Source: Polynucleobacter sp. (GTDB lineage Bacteria > Pseudomonadota > Gammaproteobacteria > Burkholderiales > Burkholderiaceae). From it: a stretch of 47,165 bases of DNA. The DNA is taken from the NCBI GenBank assembly GCA_023254115.1, contig JALQYK010000065.1:1-47165 (forward strand), given 5' to 3'. The translations under genes were made by a program, and so were the position numbers. Shown piece by piece: positions 20,699 to 29,198 of the stretch. Each line of letters opens with the position of its first letter. The stretch's first letter is position 1. Under the pieces are notes generated by a model, which searched no databases, had not been told where the DNA came from, and saw only the letters and a program-made list of their open reading frames with translations.

Positions 20699-21268
20699 AT
20701 GACAAATGCATTTAATCCAATGGTAACCAATCCTCTTGCAAATCATCCGCAAGCTATTGAGAGAGCTGCCAATATCAAATTACTTGTTCTAGATGTTGAT
20801 GGTGTACTTACAGATGGAAGCCTACTAGTTGGGTCAGATGGGAAAGAATTCCTAAAAACATTTGATAGCTTGGATGGACATGGCATCAAATTACTGCAAT
20901 CAACAGGTGTCACTGTTGCGATTATCACTGGCAGATCGTCTGGCATGGTCGAAGGTAGAGCCAAAGAACTCGGTATCAAAGAAGTACAAATGGGTGTTAG
21001 CAATAAATATGAAGCCCTAGAACTTTTATTAAAGAAAACTGGTCACAAGTTATCAGAAACTGCTGCTATGGGGGATGATTGGCCAGATTTATCGATCCTG
21101 CCAAAAGTTCATCTAGCCGTTTGCCCAAATCAAGCACACGACGAAGTAAAAAAACGTACTCACTACATCACACAAAAAATTGGCGGTCACGGAGCCGTTA
21201 GAGAGTTATGTGACCTAATCTTGAAGGCGCAAAACAATTACGAGCGGTTACTTCAAGAGTCTTTATAA
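20699..21268 (+). CDS. kdsC: 3-deoxy-D-manno-octulosonate 8-phosphate phosphatase
   Basis: HAD-family phosphatase that releases Kdo from Kdo-8-phosphate. From the ATG at 20699 it is 189 aa, the normal size; the frame can be extended to 20669, but that would add residues read over the end of kdsD. HAD motif I is LLVLDVDGVLTDG (nucleophile Asp within DVDG), motif II is TGRSS, and motif IV is GDDWPDLSIL. The protein is the capless tetrameric type. It sits between kdsD (1-bp gap) and lptC (2-bp gap) and so is made together with the LPS transport machinery. Confidence 0.95.
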   Translation: MTNAFNPMVTNPLANHPQAIERAANIKLLVLDVDGVLTDGSLLVGSDGKEFLKTFDSLDGHGIKLLQSTGVTVAIITGRSSGMVEGRAKELGIKEVQMGVSNKYEALELLLKKTGHKLSETAAMGDDWPDLSILPKVHLAVCPNQAHDEVKKRTHYITQKIGGHGAVRELCDLILKAQNNYERLLQESL

Positions 21269-21270
21269 AT

Positions 21271-21882
21271 ATGGGATTGATGGCATCAGCGCTTAAGTTT
21301 TTACCCATTTTCTTAATGGGCTTGCTAACGCTCGGTACATACTGGCTAGTTCAAACCAACACCCCAGATATTGAAATCATCAAAGGGAAAAGACATGTGC
21401 CTGATTACATCATGGATGGCATTGTTGTAACTACTCTTGGCCCACAGGGTAACGCCCTATATCGCGTCGTCGGACAACGTCTCATTCATTATGAAGATGA
21501 CGCAAGCTCAGAAATCTTTCAACCCATCGCAAGACGTTTTCATGCCACCAAACCACCTATCACTGTTCGCTCTGATAAAGGTTTTTTGAATGGCGATATG
21601 ACGGTATTGGATATGGTTGGCAACGCAAATCTAACAAGACCGGCACAAGTCGCCACTGCAACTCAAGCAGGCAGTGCTCGCTTATTAATGAGCTCTAATA
21701 AATTTACAGTTCTAATGAACGAGGACATTGTTAAAACAACGTTACCTGTGGTCTTAGAGCAAGGTTTATCAGTGATGACCTCACAAGAAGGTGCAATCTT
21801 TGACAATGTTCAACAAAAGCTCACCATGATCGGCCAAGTAAAGGGACGTATTGAATCTGAGAATACTGGCGGTACTAGATGA
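21271..21882 (+). CDS. lptC: LptC, LPS export bitopic membrane protein
   Basis: Inner-membrane component that hands LPS from LptBFG to the periplasmic LptA bridge. The 203 aa show one N-terminal membrane helix (about 8-28) and a periplasmic beta-jellyroll of the LptC/OstA kind (about 35-195), with the family segment PDYIMDGIVVTTLGPQGNALYRV. Overall identity to E. coli LptC is expected to be low, so context is important: the stop overlaps the lptA start by 4 bp (ATGA), and lptB follows directly. Confidence 0.9.
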   Translation: MGLMASALKFLPIFLMGLLTLGTYWLVQTNTPDIEIIKGKRHVPDYIMDGIVVTTLGPQGNALYRVVGQRLIHYEDDASSEIFQPIARRFHATKPPITVRSDKGFLNGDMTVLDMVGNANLTRPAQVATATQAGSARLLMSSNKFTVLMNEDIVKTTLPVVLEQGLSVMTSQEGAIFDNVQQKLTMIGQVKGRIESENTGGTR

Positions 21883-22421
21883 AATTTTTATTCCCGCTAA
21901 AAACTTTAATCATGCTGGTAGCAATCACCAGCATTGCGCATGTCCATGCCGAAAAGGCTGATAAAGATAAGCCCATAGCGCTTAGCTCTGACAAAGCTCA
22001 ATTTGATGACGTCAATCAAATTTACCACTTAGAGAATAATGTTCTGCTCATCAAAGGCACCCTTATTATTAGGGGCGAAAAAGCACACGTCAAAATTGAC
22101 CCAGAAGGTTATCAACTAGCCACTATTTTTGCTAAACCAGGCGGCATAGCTACGCTAAGACAAAGGCGTGACACTGGCTTAGATGAGTACATTGAGGGTC
22201 AAGCTGACTGGATCCAGTATGACGCCAAATCCGAAACAGCTGTTTTAGTGGGTAAAGCCAAAATGAGTCAACTAAGTGGCACAAAAATATCAGACCGAGT
22301 GAATGGAGACCGCATTCATTACGATGGTCAAACAGAAAAATATAATGCCCTCTCTGAGAAACTAGTTAAATCAACTTTATCTCCGCGCAGAAAAGAATCT
22401 TCAAGGAACATCTCACAATGA
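21879..22421 (+). CDS. lptA: LptA, periplasmic LPS transport protein
   Basis: Forms the beta-jellyroll bridge that carries LPS across the periplasm. The 180 aa start with a signal peptide (about 1-24, cleavage near VHA) followed by an OstA-type domain with [21 protein letters not shown] (20 residues or fewer per strand repeat) and repeated LxGxAxxxQ-like strands later ([13 protein letters not shown]). The C-terminal tail is basic. It overlaps lptC and lptB by 4 bp on each side, so the three are translationally coupled. Confidence 0.9.
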   Translation: MKFLFPLKTLIMLVAITSIAHVHAEKADKDKPIALSSDKAQFDDVNQIYHLENNVLLIKGTLIIRGEKAHVKIDPEGYQLATIFAKPGGIATLRQRRDTGLDEYIEGQADWIQYDAKSETAVLVGKAKMSQLSGTKISDRVNGDRIHYDGQTEKYNALSEKLVKSTLSPRRKESSRNISQ

Positions 22422-23164
22422 GCTCACAATCCGTTTTAACAGCTTTTGGCTTGCAAAAAAAATATGGTGCTCGCACTGTTGTTATAGATGTTGGTATTGA
22501 GGTTAAAAGTGGTGAAGTGGTTGGACTACTCGGGCCCAATGGTGCAGGTAAGACAACTTCTTTTTACATGATTGTTGGCCTTGTTCCTTTAGATGGTGGC
22601 GAGATCACACTGAATAGCCAAACTATTACCCACCTGCCGATTCATGAAAGAGCCAAGCTAGGCTTGTCGTACTTGCCACAAGAAGCATCGGTATTTAGAA
22701 AGCTAAACGTTGAGGAAAACATTCAAGCAGTTTTAGAGCTACAAGAAGAGAATGGCCAACCTCTCTCTAAGAATGAAATTCAAAGACGCTTAGATTCTTT
22801 ATTACAAGAACTACAAATAGGTCATCTACGTAGCAACCCAGCCATGTCTTTATCTGGCGGCGAACGTCGACGCGTTGAAATTGCTAGAGCACTTGCATCT
22901 GAGCCAAAATTTATTCTGCTTGATGAGCCATTTGCAGGCGTTGACCCAATTGCAGTTGGTGAAATTCAAAGAATTGTTCGTTTTCTTAAAGATCGTCAAA
23001 TTGGCGTTTTAATTACAGACCATAACGTACGAGAAACTCTGGGCATTTGTGATCACGCATACATCATTAGCGAAGGCAAAGTTTTAGCATCAGGCAAACC
23101 CGAATCAATTATTGGAAATGAGGCTGTTCGAAAAGTGTATTTAGGCGAAAACTTCAGAATGTAA
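22418..23164 (+). CDS. lptB: LptB, ATPase of the LPS exporter
   Basis: Cytoplasmic ABC ATPase that powers LPS extraction with LptF and LptG (not in this window). The 248 aa show Walker [10 protein letters not shown] (about 39-47), the Q-loop region [11 protein letters not shown], signature [15 protein letters not shown], Walker [14 protein letters not shown] and the switch His in [11 protein letters not shown]. Length and motifs fit LptB closely. The 68 bp before rpoN contain no strong terminator, so transcription probably continues into rpoN as in other proteobacteria. Confidence 0.96.
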   Translation: MSSQSVLTAFGLQKKYGARTVVIDVGIEVKSGEVVGLLGPNGAGKTTSFYMIVGLVPLDGGEITLNSQTITHLPIHERAKLGLSYLPQEASVFRKLNVEENIQAVLELQEENGQPLSKNEIQRRLDSLLQELQIGHLRSNPAMSLSGGERRRVEIARALASEPKFILLDEPFAGVDPIAVGEIQRIVRFLKDRQIGVLITDHNVRETLGICDHAYIISEGKVLASGKPESIIGNEAVRKVYLGENFRM

Positions 23165-23232
23165 TTTCGATCAACAACTTAATAAGCAAAATTCATACCA
23201 ATCTATGTTAGGCAGTCTAAAATGACTGCATC

Positions 23233-24606
23233 ATGAAGACTTCTCTCAATCTAAGGTTCTCGCAGAACCTAACACTGACCCCACAACTGCAGCAATCCAT
23301 CAAGTTGTTGCAACTGTCAGCGATTGAGTTAGAACAGGAGTTAATACAAGCAGCTGAGCAAAACCCCTTGATTGAATACCAATCAGAATCATCAATCGCA
23401 CCCACAGAGCCCATATCTCAGTTATCACACTTGAGCATTAGCTCACCCAAAAATCATGCCGAATGGGATGAAGAGGATGATCGCTTTGCAAAAATAAAAG
23501 CGCCAGAAACATTGTTAGACCACTTGCTTGGACAAATAAGAGTCCTAAGAATTTCTGATCAAGAGAAGGCGTTGGTAGGCTTACTTGCTGGGAATCTAGA
23601 TGACAGGGGTTATCTCAGCTCAAGCTTAGAGGAATTAGCCGAGGAATTTTCTCCATATATAGACTTGGAGGATGGTGGCGAGCTAGAACAAACCAAGCGC
23701 GCACTATCTCGACTTCAGCATCTTGACCCACCAGGTGTCGGCGCAAGAGACTTAGCAGAATGCCTAAAACTTCAATTAGAAAATTGCAAAGATGCCGACC
23801 GATTAAACAAGCCTTGGCAAATCGCGCATGCCATTTGCCAAGGCTACTTAGAAATCATGGCAACCAGAGACTGGTCCAGACTAAAGAAAATTCTCAAAAT
23901 TTCTGACGCAGAGCTTGAATCTGCAGTCTCTTTAATTAAAAGCTTAAGACATAACCCCATTGAAGAATTCAATGAAGCAGTCGATAGCACACTGATTCCA
24001 GATGTCATTATTAAAAAAAATAATGGGGTTTGGGTGGCAGTGAGCAACCCTGATGCAACACCTCGAATCAGCATTCACGAAGAATACGCAAAAGTCATTA
24101 GAGAAAATAAAGGTCGAGACGGCATAGAGGGTATTAACCAAAAACTACAAGAGGCTAGATGGTTGGTTAAAAATGTGCTACAAAGAAGTGAAACCATCTT
24201 AAAAGTGGCAAGAGCTATCGTGGATAGGCAGCAAAATTTCCTCAATCATGGCGAAATAGCCATGCGACCCTTGGTTTTGCGAGAAATTGCAGACACCATT
24301 GGCATGCATGAATCTACAGTCTCGCGAGTCACCACTCAAAAATACATGGCAACTCCAATGGGGTGCTTCGAGTTTAAATATTTCTTCGGCAGTCAAGTAA
24401 GTACAGACAGCGGTGGGTCAGTTTCCTCAACTGCCATTCGAGCGCTTATTAAGCAATTAGTTGAAGAAGAAAATCCTCTTAAACCTTTATCAGACACACA
24501 AATTGTTGATCTTTTGGCACAAAAAAGTTTTGTTGTTGCTAGAAGAACAATCGCCAAATACAGGGAATCCCTACGCATCCCTGCTGTTCATTTGCGTAGG
24601 AAATAA
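23233..24606 (+). CDS. rpoN: RNA polymerase sigma-54 factor
   Basis: Alternative sigma factor for -24/-12 promoters, dependent on AAA+ activators. The 457 aa contain region I, rich in Leu/Gln (SLNLRFSQNLTLTPQLQQS onward), an acidic region II (about 65-95), the core-binding domain, the HTH-containing segment (HESTVSRVTTQKYM, about 357-370) and the C-terminal RpoN box ARRTIAKYRESLRIP, with Ile in place of the more common Val. The order lptB-rpoN-hpf-ptsN is the widespread proteobacterial arrangement and links LPS export and nitrogen-PTS genes. Confidence 0.97.
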   Translation: MKTSLNLRFSQNLTLTPQLQQSIKLLQLSAIELEQELIQAAEQNPLIEYQSESSIAPTEPISQLSHLSISSPKNHAEWDEEDDRFAKIKAPETLLDHLLGQIRVLRISDQEKALVGLLAGNLDDRGYLSSSLEELAEEFSPYIDLEDGGELEQTKRALSRLQHLDPPGVGARDLAECLKLQLENCKDADRLNKPWQIAHAICQGYLEIMATRDWSRLKKILKISDAELESAVSLIKSLRHNPIEEFNEAVDSTLIPDVIIKKNNGVWVAVSNPDATPRISIHEEYAKVIRENKGRDGIEGINQKLQEARWLVKNVLQRSETILKVARAIVDRQQNFLNHGEIAMRPLVLREIADTIGMHESTVSRVTTQKYMATPMGCFEFKYFFGSQVSTDSGGSVSSTAIRALIKQLVEEENPLKPLSDTQIVDLLAQKSFVVARRTIAKYRESLRIPAVHLRRK

Positions 24607-24619
24607 AAAAGGGAAAAAC

Positions 24620-24946
24620 ATGAATTTAAAAATCACAAGTCATCATGTAGAAATCACCCCAGCCATGCGCTCACACCTTGAAGATAAGCTTGCGCGCGTA
24701 CTAAGCCATTTTGATCAAGTTCAAACGGTTTCGGCGATTCTTGCAATTAATAATGAAAAAGAGAAGGAATTGCGAAATCACGCAGAAATTACTATTCACC
24801 TCAAAGGTAAAGACATTTTTGCTGAGGCTCATCATGCCGACATGTACCACGCCATGGACCTAGTGGTAGATAGATTAGATCGCCAAATCATCAAACATAA
24901 AGAAAAAGTTCAAAATCATCACCATCAAACGATTAAAAACACTTGA
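24620..24946 (+). CDS. hpf: Ribosome hibernation-promoting factor (short HPF/RaiA family)
   Basis: Binds the 30S decoding region in stationary phase and helps inactivate or dimerise ribosomes. From the ATG at 24620 (preceded by AAGGGA) it is 108 aa, the size of short HPF. The sequence starts MNLKITSHHVEITPAM, with the conserved GKDIFAEAHHADMYHAMDLV segment (about 66-85) and a His/Lys-rich tail. The frame extends upstream inside rpoN, but those residues are not family-like. It lies directly after rpoN (13 bp), which fits the usual operon. Confidence 0.95.
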   Translation: MNLKITSHHVEITPAMRSHLEDKLARVLSHFDQVQTVSAILAINNEKEKELRNHAEITIHLKGKDIFAEAHHADMYHAMDLVVDRLDRQIIKHKEKVQNHHHQTIKNT

Positions 24947-24973
24947 TTAAATAGGCCAAGGCAATCTTATAAT
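24943..24973 (+). promoter_or_regulatory. Candidate sigma-70 promoter for ptsN
   Basis: TTGATT (24943-24948), a 19-bp spacer and a perfect TATAAT (24968-24973). The -35 overlaps the hpf stop. The -10 ends 11 nt before the ptsN ATG and no Shine-Dalgarno is visible, so the leader would be only about 5 nt. Confidence 0.5.
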
Positions 24974-24984
24974 GCACTGCACAC

Positions 24985-25440
24985 ATGAACACCTTGGCCC
25001 AACTAATCACCCCCACCAATATCGCCCTTGATATTGATATTTCTTCACAGGAAGAATTATTCGCATTTGTTGGGTCATTATTTGAAAAAAACCACGGTAT
25101 CTCAGCAACATTGGTTCAGTCTTGCCTGCAAGATAGAGAATCATTAGGCTCAACAGGCCTGGGGAAAGGGGTGGCCATACCCCATGGCAGGGTTAAATCA
25201 TTAACCAACGCTCATATAGCCTTCATACGTACTAAAAATGGCATTGACTTCAAGGCGCCAGATGGCGAACCAGTCAAGGTACTGGTGATCATGCTTGTAC
25301 CTGATGCAGCCACCCAAACACACTTAGAAATACTCTCCCACGTAGCTCAAACGCTTTCTGATACATCTACAAAAGAATTGCTCTTCTCCGAGTCTAGCCC
25401 TGATAATATTTATCAATTGCTAACCGCTTGGAACCAATGA
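24985..25440 (+). CDS. ptsN: PtsN, EIIA(Ntr) of the nitrogen phosphotransferase system
   Basis: A regulatory EIIA-type protein of the PTS(Ntr) that adjusts potassium, nitrogen and envelope responses through its phosphorylation state; it does not transport sugar. The 151 aa match. The phosphorylated histidine is in [12 protein letters not shown] (about 64-75); [11 protein letters not shown] precedes it, and the [20 protein letters not shown] segment follows. It lies after hpf and its TGA is separated by a single base from the hprK ATG. Confidence 0.94.
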   Translation: MNTLAQLITPTNIALDIDISSQEELFAFVGSLFEKNHGISATLVQSCLQDRESLGSTGLGKGVAIPHGRVKSLTNAHIAFIRTKNGIDFKAPDGEPVKVLVIMLVPDAATQTHLEILSHVAQTLSDTSTKELLFSESSPDNIYQLLTAWNQ

Positions 25441-25441
25441 G

Positions 25442-26425
25442 ATGACCCAGCCTTTAAATTTAGCAGGCGTAACAGCGCAATCGCTATTTGATGACAATTT
25501 CTCTGAACTCAAACTAAGTTGGATTGCCGGCTTAGAGGGTGCAGATAAGAGCTTTGACCCAGAAGCAGTTAAGTTAGCATCCTCATCATCAGATTTAGTT
25601 GGTCACTTAAATTTAATTCACCCCGACCGAATGCAGGTCTTTGGCGTACCTGAAATTAATTATTACGAAAAACTGGATTCTGAGAATCGTAAACGCCAAT
25701 TAGCAGGACTCATCTCTCTAAAGCCCCCCTGCCTGATTGTGGCTGATGGCTGCGAACCTCATGATGACATTGTTTTATATTGCCAACGCTCATCAACGCC
25801 ACTATTTAAATCACCAACCTCTGCAGCAACAGTCATTGATCGACTGCGCACCTATCTAACAAAGATTGGCGCACCCCGTGTCACCATGCATGGCGTCTTC
25901 ATGGATATTCTTGGGATGGGGGTTTTAATCACAGGTGACTCTGGCTTAGGCAAAAGTGAATTAGGTCTAGAACTCATTTCGCGCGGCCACGGCTTGGTAG
26001 CAGATGATGCAGTAGATTTTGCTAGACTGGGACCCGACTATATCGAAGGTCGATGCCCGCCGATCTTAAGAGATCTTTTAGAAGTTCGTGGCCTAGGTCT
26101 TTTGGATATCCGTACGATTTTTGGTGAAACAGCAGTGCGTCGTCGAATGAAACTTCGCCTAATCGTGCAATTGGTTAGAAGAAACGATGGCGAGTTTGAA
26201 AGATTACCCATTGATGGCCAGTCTATTGATGTGCTGGGCCTTGGTATCAGAAGTGTAAAAATTCAAGTGGCAGCTGGTCGTAACTTAGCGGTTCTTGTTG
26301 AAGCTGCCGTTCGCAACACTATTTTGCAACTACGCGGCATTGATACTCTTAAAGAGTTCATGGAAAGGCAGCGCAAATTGATGGCCACAGATGATTCAAA
26401 CAAAAATCAAAATCGCCTCATTTAA
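25442..26425 (+). CDS. hprK: HPr(Ser) kinase/phosphorylase
   Basis: A bifunctional enzyme that phosphorylates and dephosphorylates HPr on serine. The 327 aa include an N-terminal domain (about 1-140), Walker [17 protein letters not shown] (about 163-178) and the HprK signature [16 protein letters not shown] (about 213-228) with [12 protein letters not shown] after it. HprK is characteristic of Firmicutes but also occurs in many alpha- and betaproteobacteria next to ptsN, where it probably serves the regulatory PTS. Its partner HPr is not in this window. Between ptsN and rapZ it forms a tight unit: 1 bp after ptsN and 5 bp before rapZ. Confidence 0.95.
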   Translation: MTQPLNLAGVTAQSLFDDNFSELKLSWIAGLEGADKSFDPEAVKLASSSSDLVGHLNLIHPDRMQVFGVPEINYYEKLDSENRKRQLAGLISLKPPCLIVADGCEPHDDIVLYCQRSSTPLFKSPTSAATVIDRLRTYLTKIGAPRVTMHGVFMDILGMGVLITGDSGLGKSELGLELISRGHGLVADDAVDFARLGPDYIEGRCPPILRDLLEVRGLGLLDIRTIFGETAVRRRMKLRLIVQLVRRNDGEFERLPIDGQSIDVLGLGIRSVKIQVAAGRNLAVLVEAAVRNTILQLRGIDTLKEFMERQRKLMATDDSNKNQNRLI

Positions 26426-26430
26426 CTAAT

Positions 26431-27327
26431 ATGCGCGTCTTTATCATCACAGGAATATCTGGCTCAGGCAAATCAGTAGCATTGAATGCCCTAGAAGACG
26501 CTGGCTACGACTGCGTAGACAATCTACCAGTTGATTTTATTCAAGACCTAATCCAATCATTAGGCAAACAAAATCGTGAAAAGGTAGCTATTGCAATTGA
26601 TGCAAGACGAGGTCAATCAATCAAAGATTTGCCTAAAACTATTGATGAGATAAAGAAATATCACGATGTCAGAGTTCTATTTTTAAACGCCAACACCGAA
26701 ACTTTGGTTCAAAGATATTCTGAAACAAGAAGAAGACATCCACTATCTCAGTCAGACGACACACGCACACCACAAGTTGCTTTAATTGATGCCATCGAAA
26801 AAGAACGCCTACTGCTATCTGATCTAGCAGAAACAGCTCACAACATCGATACAAGCCACATCAAAGCTCACACTCTCAGGTCTTGGATACAAGATCTATT
26901 AAAAGATGAGAGACCGGGCTTAACTATATTATTTGAGTCATTCGGTTACAAACACAGCGTGCCTAGAGATGCCGATCTAGTTTTCGATGTTAGGTGCTTA
27001 CCCAACCCACATTACGACCCTCAGCTAAGACCTCTGACAGGGAATGACCCTGAAGTTGCCAACTTCTTAAGAGAACATCCAGAAGTCCAAGCTATGGGTG
27101 ACGATATTCGTCGGTTCATTGAAACGTGGCTACCCAAATACCAGGCTGATAGAAGAAGCTATTTAACGATTGCCATCGGATGCACTGGTGGTCAACATCG
27201 ATCTGTATATTTAACAAATTGCTTGTTTGATTATTTTGCGAAAAAAGCCACTCTATCTAATGAAAACACTTTTCACCTTCTCAAGCGTCATCGCGAACTA
27301 GATCTTGGCTCATCAAAAATGAGCTGA
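26431..27327 (+). CDS. rapZ: RapZ-family RNase adapter / P-loop protein (YvcJ family)
   Basis: In E. coli, RapZ controls glucosamine-6-phosphate synthase by guiding GlmZ sRNA cleavage; in other bacteria the family role is less clear. The 298 aa carry Walker A ITGISGSGKS (about 6-15), VDNLP near residue 30, SETRRRHPL, and the C-terminal RapZ motif IGCTGGQHRSV (about 248-258) followed by the RHREL tail. Its last 47 bp overlap the mutY 3' end on the other strand. Neighbouring ptsN and hprK match the gammaproteobacterial rpoN-hpf-ptsN-rapZ cluster. Confidence 0.94.
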   Translation: MRVFIITGISGSGKSVALNALEDAGYDCVDNLPVDFIQDLIQSLGKQNREKVAIAIDARRGQSIKDLPKTIDEIKKYHDVRVLFLNANTETLVQRYSETRRRHPLSQSDDTRTPQVALIDAIEKERLLLSDLAETAHNIDTSHIKAHTLRSWIQDLLKDERPGLTILFESFGYKHSVPRDADLVFDVRCLPNPHYDPQLRPLTGNDPEVANFLREHPEVQAMGDDIRRFIETWLPKYQADRRSYLTIAIGCTGGQHRSVYLTNCLFDYFAKKATLSNENTFHLLKRHRELDLGSSKMS

Positions 27328-28327
27328 CTGGCTTAGGTAAACCCAGTTTTAGCGCATCATTTAAAGACACCCAAGCTTGATCAACTTTATTTTTTTTGGG
27401 TTGGTTTGATAACAAAATTTTGTAGGGGTGAATCTTTAAGTGGCGATGCGTTAATACATGTTTTACAGAATTTAATTTTTGAGCATCTTTTTGATTTAAA
27501 ACATTTTGCTCAGGGAAGCTCCACAAACTTGCCCATATCCCACTCTCCGGCCGCTTCTCTAACAAGACCTTACCTCTATAAATATAAATCCACCAATCCA
27601 TCTCAATTTTCTGAACATTTATTTTTTTCACTTTCAGCGGTATTTGATCAACTTTATTAGTTAATTTGGCTTGGCAACGGTTTTGAAATAAACATTCTTT
27701 TTTATCCAAGCGCATACAAACAGGTTGGTACTGTGTGCAATGTGTTGCACCAAAATCCATTAAACCTTGGGTGTAAGAAACTAAGTCGGTTGATTTGTTT
27801 GGCAATAATTGTTCAGCGTGTGCCCACAAAGATTTAACTGCGGCACTTTTGCTCAAATCATCTCTCACACCCCATATCCTAGCCAACACTCTTTTGACAT
27901 TGCCATCCAGTATTGCGGCCCGAACTCCATATGAAAAAACAGCAATGGCTGCTGCCGTTGACTTACCTATCCCAGGCAAACGCTCTAACAGCAAAGGATC
28001 GCTTGGAAAATTACCGCCATACTCATTAACAACCACTTGGGCACATTTATGTAAATTTCTGGCTCTTGTGTAATAACCCATACCACTCCATTCCGCCAGA
28101 ACATCGTCAACTGATGATTCTGCTAAAGCCTGGATATTGGGGAAGCGCTGTAGAAATGATTGATACCTATCAACTACCGTTGATACTTGTGTTTGTTGCA
28201 ACATGATTTCAGACAACCAAACTCGATAAGCTGTTCGGTTGACCTGCCATGGTAGATGATGTCTACCCTGCTCTCGCTGCCAAGAAATTAAATCTTTCGT
28301 GAAATTTTTAATCTCAATAAACTTCAT
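27281..28327 (-). CDS. mutY: MutY, adenine DNA glycosylase (with expanded Fe-S loop)
   Basis: Removes adenine mispaired with 8-oxoguanine. From the ATG at 28327-28325, which overlaps the mutM stop as TAATG, it has 348 aa; a start 15 bases further up (28342) is also open. Features include LPWQ and LSEIMLQQTQV (catalytic Glu), the helix-hairpin-helix LPGIGKSTAAAI with the catalytic Asp in ILDGNVKRVLAR, and a C-terminal NUDIX-like 8-oxoG recognition domain (about 225-345). The [4Fe-4S] ligands are spaced C-x6-C-x7-C-x5-C (CTQYQPVC, MRLDKKEC, LFQNRC), while the usual pattern is C-x6-C-x2-C-x5-C, so five residues are inserted. It is coupled to mutM and converges on rapZ with a 47-bp overlap. Confidence 0.94.
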   Translation of the reverse strand: MKFIEIKNFTKDLISWQREQGRHHLPWQVNRTAYRVWLSEIMLQQTQVSTVVDRYQSFLQRFPNIQALAESSVDDVLAEWSGMGYYTRARNLHKCAQVVVNEYGGNFPSDPLLLERLPGIGKSTAAAIAVFSYGVRAAILDGNVKRVLARIWGVRDDLSKSAAVKSLWAHAEQLLPNKSTDLVSYTQGLMDFGATHCTQYQPVCMRLDKKECLFQNRCQAKLTNKVDQIPLKVKKINVQKIEMDWWIYIYRGKVLLEKRPESGIWASLWSFPEQNVLNQKDAQKLNSVKHVLTHRHLKIHPYKILLSNQPKKNKVDQAWVSLNDALKLGLPKPVSSFLMSQDLVRDDA

Positions 28328-29163
28328 TATTTCTTTTGGCATTTAGAACAAAAATAGGTGGATCTTTGTCCTTGTGTGATTTGCTTAATAGGTGTTTTGC
28401 ACTGAACGCATGGTAATCCAGCCCTGTCATACGCTTTGGTCTGCAACATAAAATGGCCTGGGTCACCGTGACTATCAACAAAATCTTTTAGGCTGCTACC
28501 TCCAGCCTTAATTGCCCTTGATAAAGTGTCTTTGACTGATTCAGCCAATTTTTTCGCACGAGGCAAGGTTAACCTACCCGCAGGCATCTCTGGATGAATA
28601 CCTGCAATAAATAAGCTCTCAGAACAATAAATATTTCCAACGCCTACCACTGCTTGACCAGACAGTAACCACTGCTTAATTGCAATTTGGCGCCCCTTGG
28701 CATGCTCATATAACAACACACCAGCGCGTTCATCACTGAACTCCTCCGAGAATGGCTCAACCCCTAATTTAGCAATCAATGGGTGGTTTTCTATCTCACC
28801 ATCTTCATCAGGCGACCACAAAACTGCTCCAAACTTTCTGGGGTCATGTAAACGCAATATTTTTTTGCCAAAAGTAATTTCCACACGGTCATGTTTTTTC
28901 AATTCATCTTTGGGCGTCATCACTCTTAAAACACCAGTCATACCCAAGTGAATAATTAAATGCCCATCGTCCATCCTGAACAAAAGATACTTGCCACGTC
29001 GCTTAATTTGGTGAACTTTTTGCCCTATTAATATTTTTCCCAAATTTTTGGGCACAGGCCATCTCAGCCGCCCATCATAGATTTTGACGTCTGTAACTTT
29101 TTGCCCTTGAATATAAGGCTCAATACCTTGCTTGGTAACTTCAACTTCTGGTAGTTCTGGCAT
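28327..29163 (-). CDS. mutM: MutM, formamidopyrimidine-DNA glycosylase
   Basis: Excises 8-oxoguanine and formamidopyrimidines and nicks the abasic site. The 278 aa begin PELPEVE, with the catalytic Pro1 and Glu2 exposed after Met removal. HLGMTG and KDEL-like beta segments follow, then VGVGNIYCSESLF (H2TH region) and a C-terminal zinc finger with ligands in CVQCKTPIKQ and FCSKCQKK. The start is the ATG at 29163, divergent from the TPR-LolB gene. Together with mutY it forms a two-gene GO-repair unit. Confidence 0.96.
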   Translation of the reverse strand: MPELPEVEVTKQGIEPYIQGQKVTDVKIYDGRLRWPVPKNLGKILIGQKVHQIKRRGKYLLFRMDDGHLIIHLGMTGVLRVMTPKDELKKHDRVEITFGKKILRLHDPRKFGAVLWSPDEDGEIENHPLIAKLGVEPFSEEFSDERAGVLLYEHAKGRQIAIKQWLLSGQAVVGVGNIYCSESLFIAGIHPEMPAGRLTLPRAKKLAESVKDTLSRAIKAGGSSLKDFVDSHGDPGHFMLQTKAYDRAGLPCVQCKTPIKQITQGQRSTYFCSKCQKK

Positions 29164-29169
29164 ATACCA

Positions 29170-29175
29170 ATTGTA
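29170..29175 (-). promoter_or_regulatory. Candidate -10 hexamer for mutM-mutY
   Basis: TACAAT on the minus strand ends 6 nt before the mutM ATG, with no Shine-Dalgarno between and no good -35. The 35-bp spacer also contains the -10 candidate of the divergent gene. Confidence 0.35.
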
Positions 29176-29186
29176 GGCTCTGAGAT

Positions 29187-29192
29187 TAGAAT
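29187..29192 (+). promoter_or_regulatory. Candidate -10 hexamer for the TPR-LolB gene
   Basis: TAGAAT ends exactly 6 nt before the ATG at 29199. There is no Shine-Dalgarno and no convincing -35. The layout mirrors the mutM side of the same 35-bp spacer. Confidence 0.35.
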
Positions 29193-29198
29193 GTGCTT

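Noticed and set aside
24461-24619. Extended N-terminus of hpf inside rpoN
   Set aside because: The 53 extra residues do not resemble HPF, whereas the ATG at 24620 with AAGGGA starts exactly at the conserved MNLKIT.
27308-27324. Small hairpin GCTCAT/ATGAGC at the rapZ end as a terminator
   Set aside because: Only 6 bp with no T-run on either strand; insufficient for a call.
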